Part shown: in pieces, positions 6,157-9,468 of the stretch
Numbering within the stretch: position 1 is the stretch's first letter
Layout of the letters: the number at the start of each line of letters is the position of its first letter
Assembly: GCA_937864975.1 (NCBI GenBank)
Contig: CALMDI010000056.1
Coordinates: 1-9,468 of the forward strand
DNA: 9,468 nt
Direction of reading: 5' to 3'
DNA from: an uncultured Chloroflexota bacterium
GTDB taxonomy: Bacteria; Chloroflexota; Anaerolineae; Aggregatilineales; Phototrophicaceae
Translations under genes and position numbers: made by a program
Notes under the pieces: model-generated
Databases searched by the model: none
Seen by the model: only the letters and a program-made list of their open reading frames with translations
What the model was told of the DNA's origin: nothing

Positions 6157-7234
6157 CGGGGACCTCCTCCTGCGCGGGAGCCGCCTCGCCCTCGACCGGC
6201 GTCTCTAAGCCCAGCGCACCCTCAATCGCGCGAATGTAATCGACCAGGTACTTATCGTCCGACCACACCCAATCGGGCGGATCAGCGACCGACTCGGACT
6301 GCGACCATACCTGCTCGAACAATTGATACGGGTCTTTATCCGCGTCCAGCGCGGCGAAGGGCGCTACCCGCGCCGACGGCGCCGACTTTGGATAATTCGA
6401 CGGCGTGACGATCAACAGAACGCGGTCGGCGCCCATGCGCGCCGTCAGGAAGCAGACTTCCAGCGGCGGCTCGCCGTTTGCGTCCCACAACACCAGCGAC
6501 GTAAACAGCTTTTCGCCCGCGAGCTGTGCCATCTCCGTGAGGAAGCGGTCTTCCTGAACCAGATGCCACGGATAGTCGGGCAGCGACGGAAGCTGATCAT
6601 TCGGGTAGACCGCCGGGACGACCGGCAGGAAGACCCGCGAGCGCTGGTCGATATACCAGAAGTCGATGCGCGCGTTGAAGCCGTCGCCCTGCGGCATCAT
6701 GACAAAATTTACCGCCGTCTCCATCACCGCCGTCGTCGCGTCGTGATCGAGCGTGACGATGGGCGCGAGCAAAAACTCCATGGCGTTATCGGCGTCCTCA
6801 ATCCAGTGGATCGCGGTCATCAGGTCGCCGCCGCTCGGCTGGATCATGTACCCCGGCTGTTTGTGCCAGTCGCCCAGATAGCGCAGCGGCACGTCCCATT
6901 TCGCGCCCAGCGGCGCGCCGGACGGCGTCTGCCTGCGCTCGCGGCAGACGCGCCAGTTCTCCTGCAACCACCAGATCAGTTCGTCCTGCCGGTCGTCGCC
7001 CTGCTGAAAAGTGTGCATCTGGCGAACGGCGCTTTCGTCGGGCGAGATCGTGTCGAGCACGTAGAGCGTGGGCACGCCGTTGGTGCGCGTGCCGGGCACG
7101 ATCAGCCCCACCATCGCTTCGCCCGTTTCATCCTCGGCGTAGCGCTGCGCGGCGCTGACCATCTTTTCGACGACTCGCCGCGCCACGACGAGATTCGGCA
7201 CGCTGCGCCCATGCGCCGTCAGGCGGTTGAGCAT
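6137..7234 (-). CDS. JAB/JAMM-domain protein with C-terminal E2/RWD-like region
   Basis: A 365-residue protein. Residues about 10-165 form a prokaryotic JAB domain, the metalloprotease fold that removes or trims ubiquitin-like modifiers. The metal-site Glu is likely E36 in ETGEAMVG, and the JAMM segment at 121-138 (GDWHKQPGYMIQPSGGDL) gives H124, S134 and D137 with standard spacing, but the second His is Q126. Residues about 228-295 look like a second domain: an opening helix (RFLTEMAQLAG), beta strands, and LLIVTPSNYPKSAPSARV (273-290), which matches the strand and YPxxxP core of E2/UBC and RWD folds, without a catalytic Cys in the expected place. The C-terminal 25 residues are acidic and Pro-rich. 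The ATG at 7234 is two bases after the E2 stop, with GGAGGAG (7247-7241). Protease activity is uncertain because of Q126. Confidence 0.82.
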   Translation of the reverse strand: MLNRLTAHGRSVPNLVVARRVVEKMVSAAQRYAEDETGEAMVGLIVPGTRTNGVPTLYVLDTISPDESAVRQMHTFQQGDDRQDELIWWLQENWRVCRERRQTPSGAPLGAKWDVPLRYLGDWHKQPGYMIQPSGGDLMTAIHWIEDADNAMEFLLAPIVTLDHDATTAVMETAVNFVMMPQGDGFNARIDFWYIDQRSRVFLPVVPAVYPNDQLPSLPDYPWHLVQEDRFLTEMAQLAGEKLFTSLVLWDANGEPPLEVCFLTARMGADRVLLIVTPSNYPKSAPSARVAPFAALDADKDPYQLFEQVWSQSESVADPPDWVWSDDKYLVDYIRAIEGALGLETPVEGEAAPAQEEVPDELGQS

Positions 7235-7236
7235 GG

Positions 7237-7704
7237 CTACCTCCTCCGCGGCGGGAGCGGCGTATTCGGGTCAACGCGCTCTTCAATGCCGGGCCAACTG
7301 CCGGTCGAGCGCCAGGTGTAGTAGGCATACAGCCACTGCACCGCCCACGCCGCCACCGTCACCGCCGTCGAACGGCTTGGGTTCCAGCCGTACTGCTCGC
7401 CATCTTTGGGATTGAACAGGCATAGCTGCCCGTCTTCATACTGGTGCTTCTCGCTGTAAATGCGCGGCTGAAGCACGTAGGCTTCCGCCGGGCGGTAGGG
7501 ATAGTCGTCGGGATATTCGATCTTGACGGTATGCCACGGCGAGCGCAGCGTCCGTAAATTGAGTTCGACGCTGCCTTCCCAGTACAGGCGTCCTTCGGGC
7601 GGCACGATGAGCTTGAACGTATTCCCAAATGTGGCGCGCATGGCTTCGACCTCCAGCCGCAAGCGCGGTGAGACGTTGCTCCGCGACCCCCACCATGCCG
7701 ACAT
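7237..7704 (-). CDS. E2-like (UBC-fold) ubiquitin-like conjugating enzyme
   Basis: A 155-residue bacterial E2. Residues about 14-80 fit the UBC opening helix and beta-meander, with VKIEYPDDYPYRPAEAYV (60-77) matching the E2 core L-x-I-x-x-P-x-x-Y-P-x-x-x-P. The active-site block is KHQYEDGQLCLF (86-97): C95 is the probable thioester cysteine and H87 stands in for the HPN His. It continues with WNPSRSTAVTVAAWAVQWL (107-125), as in E2s. The C-terminal YTWRSTGSWPG is typical of bacterial E2s next to E1 and JAB genes. The start at 7704 has AGGAGAG (7719-7713) about eight bases upstream. An in-frame ATG at 7776 would place the start upstream of the likely promoter and is rejected. First gene of the operon. 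It probably receives the modifier from the adjacent E1 and conjugates it to targets or lipids; target unknown. Confidence 0.87.
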   Translation of the reverse strand: MSAWWGSRSNVSPRLRLEVEAMRATFGNTFKLIVPPEGRLYWEGSVELNLRTLRSPWHTVKIEYPDDYPYRPAEAYVLQPRIYSEKHQYEDGQLCLFNPKDGEQYGWNPSRSTAVTVAAWAVQWLYAYYTWRSTGSWPGIEERVDPNTPLPPRRR

Positions 7705-7749
7705 AAAATGCTCTCCTGAGACCTGTCGCACTGGTATTCTCTCGTACCG

Positions 7750-7758
7750 ATTGTACCA
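7750..7758 (-). promoter_or_regulatory. Extended -10 promoter of the E2-JAB-E1 operon
   Basis: Read on the minus strand, TGGTACAAT (7758-7750) is a TGnTACAAT extended -10 element. Transcription would start near 7743, giving a leader of about 40 bases before the E2 ATG at 7704. No good -35 is seen, which is acceptable for an extended -10 promoter. It appears to be the only promoter-like site before the six coupled genes. Confidence 0.55.
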
Positions 7759-7885
7759 TGCGACGTGTGCCATCACGGGGCGCGGAGACCCCAGTTTATG
7801 GTGCTCACTAAGGATCTATACGCAAATGAGGAGGGAATGTTGCGGGGTGAAATCCTGCTATGAACGCGCTGGCGCTCTTCCAATT

Positions 7886-7928
7886 TCTCAAAGGATGAAC
7901 ACTGCCGCGCGGGTTCATCTCAAAAGAT
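7886..7928. repeat. Hairpin flanked by near-identical 11-bp direct repeats
   Basis: GATGAAC (7894-7900) and GTTCATC (7913-7919) form a seven-base inverted repeat with a 12-base loop containing the palindrome CCGCGCGG. TCTCAAAGGAT (7886-7896) and TCTCAAAAGAT (7918-7928) match at 10 of 11 bases on either side. No T-run follows on either strand, so it is not an obvious terminator; it could be an operator or a small RNA structure. Confidence 0.45.
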
Positions 7929-8015
7929 AGGGTTTAACCGCGCGCACACTCCGGTTCACATCCGCGTATAAAGTGAGACGCCGTCCGGTTTAATCCGATG
8001 TTACCTTTCCAGGAA

Positions 8016-8043
8016 TTGAGAAATTTACCACAAGCGTAGATAT
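8016..8043 (+). promoter_or_regulatory. Weak candidate promoter of the iron-binding-protein gene
   Basis: TTGAGA (8016-8021) and AGATAT (8038-8043) are 16 bases apart, about 80 bases upstream of the ATG. The -10 is a poor match. A Shine-Dalgarno-like GAGAGGA (8109-8115) lies nine bases before the start codon. Confidence 0.25.
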
Positions 8044-8124
8044 GCTCGTTGATAAGCCGCACAATAGGGCGTAGTTCGGCGCTGAACTCTTCGCTTGTTC
8101 CCGTTGAAGAGAGGACTGTTTCCA

Positions 8125-9468
8125 ATGCGTTTGGCTCGCTTCGCGGTTCTGCTGGCGCTTGTCGCCCTGCTGACCGCTTTCGTCGTACCTGTAGTCGCGC
8201 AGGACGCGACTGAAACCCCGGCACCTGTTGCCGACCCTGATCCCGTAGCGGACCCGGAAGCCGACCCTGAAGCACCCGTCGAGGCGACGACCCCGGCTCC
8301 GGCGGTTCCGCTCACCGGGGAAACGCTGACCGTCTATTCGGGGCGAACTGAAGACCTGATCGGTCCCATTTTGCAGCGGTTTACCGCCGAGACCGGCGTT
8401 GCCGTAGAAGTTCGCTATGGAAATACCGCCGAGATTGCGACGGTGATTCTGGAAGAAGGCGAGAACAGCCCGGCGGACGTGTTCATCGCACAGGACGCGG
8501 GCGCGCTCGGCGCTCTGGCGGCTGAAGGACGCCTGAGTCCACTTCCCCCCGACGTGCTGGAACACATCCCCGCAGAATTCCGCTCGGACGATGCGTTGTG
8601 GGTGGGCTTATCCGGTCGCGCCCGCGTGCTTGTCTATAATACCGACATCCTGACAGAAGACCAGCTTCCCGCTTCGATCCTCGACCTGACCGCGCCGGAA
8701 TGGGCAGGGCGCGTGGGCTGGGCGCCGACCAACGCCTCGCTGCAATCGCAGGTGACGGCGATGCGCCTGCTGCTGGGCGACGACGCGGCGCGCGGCTGGC
8801 TGGAAGGCATGGTTGCCAACGGCGCGGTGGCTTACGACAACAACCGCGCGGTCGTGCAAGCCGTGATCGACGGCGAAGTCGAAGTCGGGCTGGTGAACCA
8901 CTACTACCTCTATGGGTTTCTGACCGACACACCGGACGTTCCCGCGGCGAACGCCTTCTTCCCCGGCGGCGACGTCGGCTCGCTCATCAACGTGGCGGGC
9001 GCGGGCGTGGTCAATACGAGCGACCAGCCGGGGCTGGCGCAGCGGTTGATCCTGTACCTGCTGGGCAGCGAAGCGCAGACCTACTTCGCGGAAGAGACGT
9101 TTGAGTACCCGCTGGTACCGGGCATCGAAACCAGCTTTGAACTCGTGCCGCTGGCGGAGATCGAAGCGTCGCCGGACGCCGGCCTGCGCGAGAGCGTCGC
9201 GCCGGCCGTGATCAGCGACTCGCGGATCCTGAAGCTCGCCGAGCTGAACGCGCGCGCCAACCGCCTCGCGCGGCACCTTCAGCAATCGGGCGGCGTGGCC
9301 GGGGCGCCCGTGGGACTGCTGCTCGAGCGTCCGGCCGACGCGATCGTCGCGATGCTCGGGATCCTCAAGGCCGAGGGCGCGTACATGGCGCTCGCCGCCG
9401 ACGCACCGCCGGCGCGTCTCGCCCAGCAGCTCGCCGAGAGCGGCGCGAAGATCGTGATCACGAGCGCC
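8125..9468 (+). CDS. Ferric-iron ABC transporter substrate-binding protein, C-terminus replaced or fused, 3' end off the window
   Basis: The open frame runs 448 codons to the end of the window without a stop. Residues 1-25 are a Sec signal peptide (VVA-QD cleavage, no lipobox Cys), followed by a Pro/Asp/Glu-rich linker to about 63 with DPDP/DPEAD repeats. Residues 67 to about 348 match the FbpA/AfuA-type ferric-iron binding proteins: LTVYSGRTEDLIGPI (68-82), SPADVFIAQDAGALGAL (115-131), the SGRARVLVYNT hinge (163-173), and NHYYLY (258-263) with the paired tyrosines Y260/Y261 that ligate iron in this family. It would capture Fe(III) outside the membrane for an ABC permease, which is not in the window. 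The expected end of about 20 further residues is missing: after EIEA (345-348) the frame continues into adenylation-domain sequence. Binding-protein call strong; the continuous fusion is doubtful. Confidence 0.85.
   Translation, partial: MRLARFAVLLALVALLTAFVVPVVAQDATETPAPVADPDPVADPEADPEAPVEATTPAPAVPLTGETLTVYSGRTEDLIGPILQRFTAETGVAVEVRYGNTAEIATVILEEGENSPADVFIAQDAGALGALAAEGRLSPLPPDVLEHIPAEFRSDDALWVGLSGRARVLVYNTDILTEDQLPASILDLTAPEWAGRVGWAPTNASLQSQVTAMRLLLGDDAARGWLEGMVANGAVAYDNNRAVVQAVIDGEVEVGLVNHYYLYGFLTDTPDVPAANAFFPGGDVGSLINVAGAGVVNTSDQPGLAQRLILYLLGSEAQTYFAEETFEYPLVPGIETSFELVPLAEIEASPDAGLRESVAPAVISDSRILKLAELNARANRLARHLQQSGGVAGAPVGLLLERPADAIVAMLGILKAEGAYMALAADAPPARLAQQLAESGAKIVITSA
9169..9468 (+). 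other. NRPS-type adenylation (AMP-binding) domain start, in frame with the preceding gene
   Basis: From about 9169 the protein reads like the N-terminus of an amino-acid adenylation domain of a nonribosomal peptide synthetase: APAVISDSRILKLAELNARANRLARHL (split over 359-385) matches the 'PAVxxxxxxLTYxELNxxANxLAxxL' opening with motif A1 degenerate (LKLAEL). GLLLERPADAIVAMLGILKA (397-416) and GAYMALAAD (418-426) match the region of motif A2, also altered. All Glu codons here are GAG and Leu is mostly CTC, whereas just upstream GAA and CTG dominate; about 6 of 100 codons end in A or T here against about 15 of 100 before. Start of the foreign segment is approximate. Confidence 0.7.

Larger units (their letters stand above)
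7705..8124. other. Divergent intergenic region between the E2 operon and the iron-binding-protein gene
   Basis: 420 bases without a supported gene. It holds the operon promoter (7750-7758), a hairpin with flanking direct repeats (7886-7928), and a possible plus-strand promoter for the binding-protein gene (8016-8043). No tRNA, Fur-like box or CRISPR repeat was recognised in the rest. Confidence 0.6.

Noticed and set aside
6323..7321. Plus-strand open frame of 332 codons opposite the JAB and E2 genes
   Set aside because: Arg/Gln/His-rich low-information sequence with no motif; the minus strand carries recognisable JAB and E2 motifs. The same applies to 3767-4645 opposite PCMT and 8608-9285 opposite the binding protein.
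7894..7919. Hairpin as an intrinsic terminator
   Set aside because: No run of T follows on either strand and no gene ends here; both neighbours start from this region.
7930..7990. tRNA-like T-arm string GGTTCACATCC near 7951
   Set aside because: The flanking five-base stem does not pair and no acceptor, D or anticodon arms can be folded around it.
1..9468. CRISPR arrays, insertion sequences, rRNA or tRNA genes
   Set aside because: No regularly spaced direct repeats, transposase motifs or conserved RNA-gene blocks were seen on either strand.

Overview
The window is about 9.5 kb of GC-rich bacterial DNA that looks like a Chloroflexota (Anaerolineae-like) chromosome, probably from a metagenome. 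This placement is inference: it rests on GC-rich codon use, secreted TPR and PPC-type proteins, a ferric-iron ABC binding protein, and a ubiquitin-like conjugation cassette of the kind known from this phylum. There is no marker gene to prove it.

Layout: (1) 1-544, minus strand, the N-terminal part of a secreted beta-sandwich (PPC-like) protein. (2) 709-1629, plus strand, an AlkA/HhH-GPD DNA glycosylase, possibly translated from a leaderless mRNA. (3) 1607-1720, an imperfect inverted repeat with a strong bidirectional terminator at its centre; the stop codons of both converging genes lie in its arms. (4) 1711-2658, minus strand, a secreted TPR protein with a PPC-like C-terminal domain and its own TATAAT promoter. 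(5) 7704 down to 2790, minus strand, a six-gene operon with 0-2 nt gaps or short overlaps: E2-like conjugating enzyme, JAB/JAMM protein with an extra domain, E1/ThiF-like enzyme, short Pro-rich protein, protein-L-isoaspartate methyltransferase (PCMT) with a C-terminal extension, and a PfkB-family (pseudouridine kinase-like) sugar kinase. (6) 7705-8124, a 420-bp divergent intergenic region with an extended -10 promoter for the operon. (7) 8125-9468, plus strand, a ferric-iron ABC substrate-binding protein whose reading frame, from about 9169, becomes an unrelated NRPS-type adenylation domain and runs off the window.

The most interesting system is the E2-JAB-E1 operon. The three core proteins could form a ubiquitin-like conjugation and deconjugation pathway. 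Three features are unusual: the E1 has no cysteine in its crossover-loop region, the JAMM motif reads HxQ instead of HxH, and the JAB protein carries a C-terminal region resembling a second, cysteine-less E2/RWD fold. No ubiquitin-like modifier or E3 is encoded in the window. Translational coupling to PCMT, a damaged-protein repair enzyme, suggests a protein quality-control role, but this is inference.

The final 300 bases should be treated with caution. A secretion signal plus periplasmic-type binding protein joined to a cytosolic adenylation domain, with a change in codon use at the join, suggests a chimeric assembly more than a real fusion gene.
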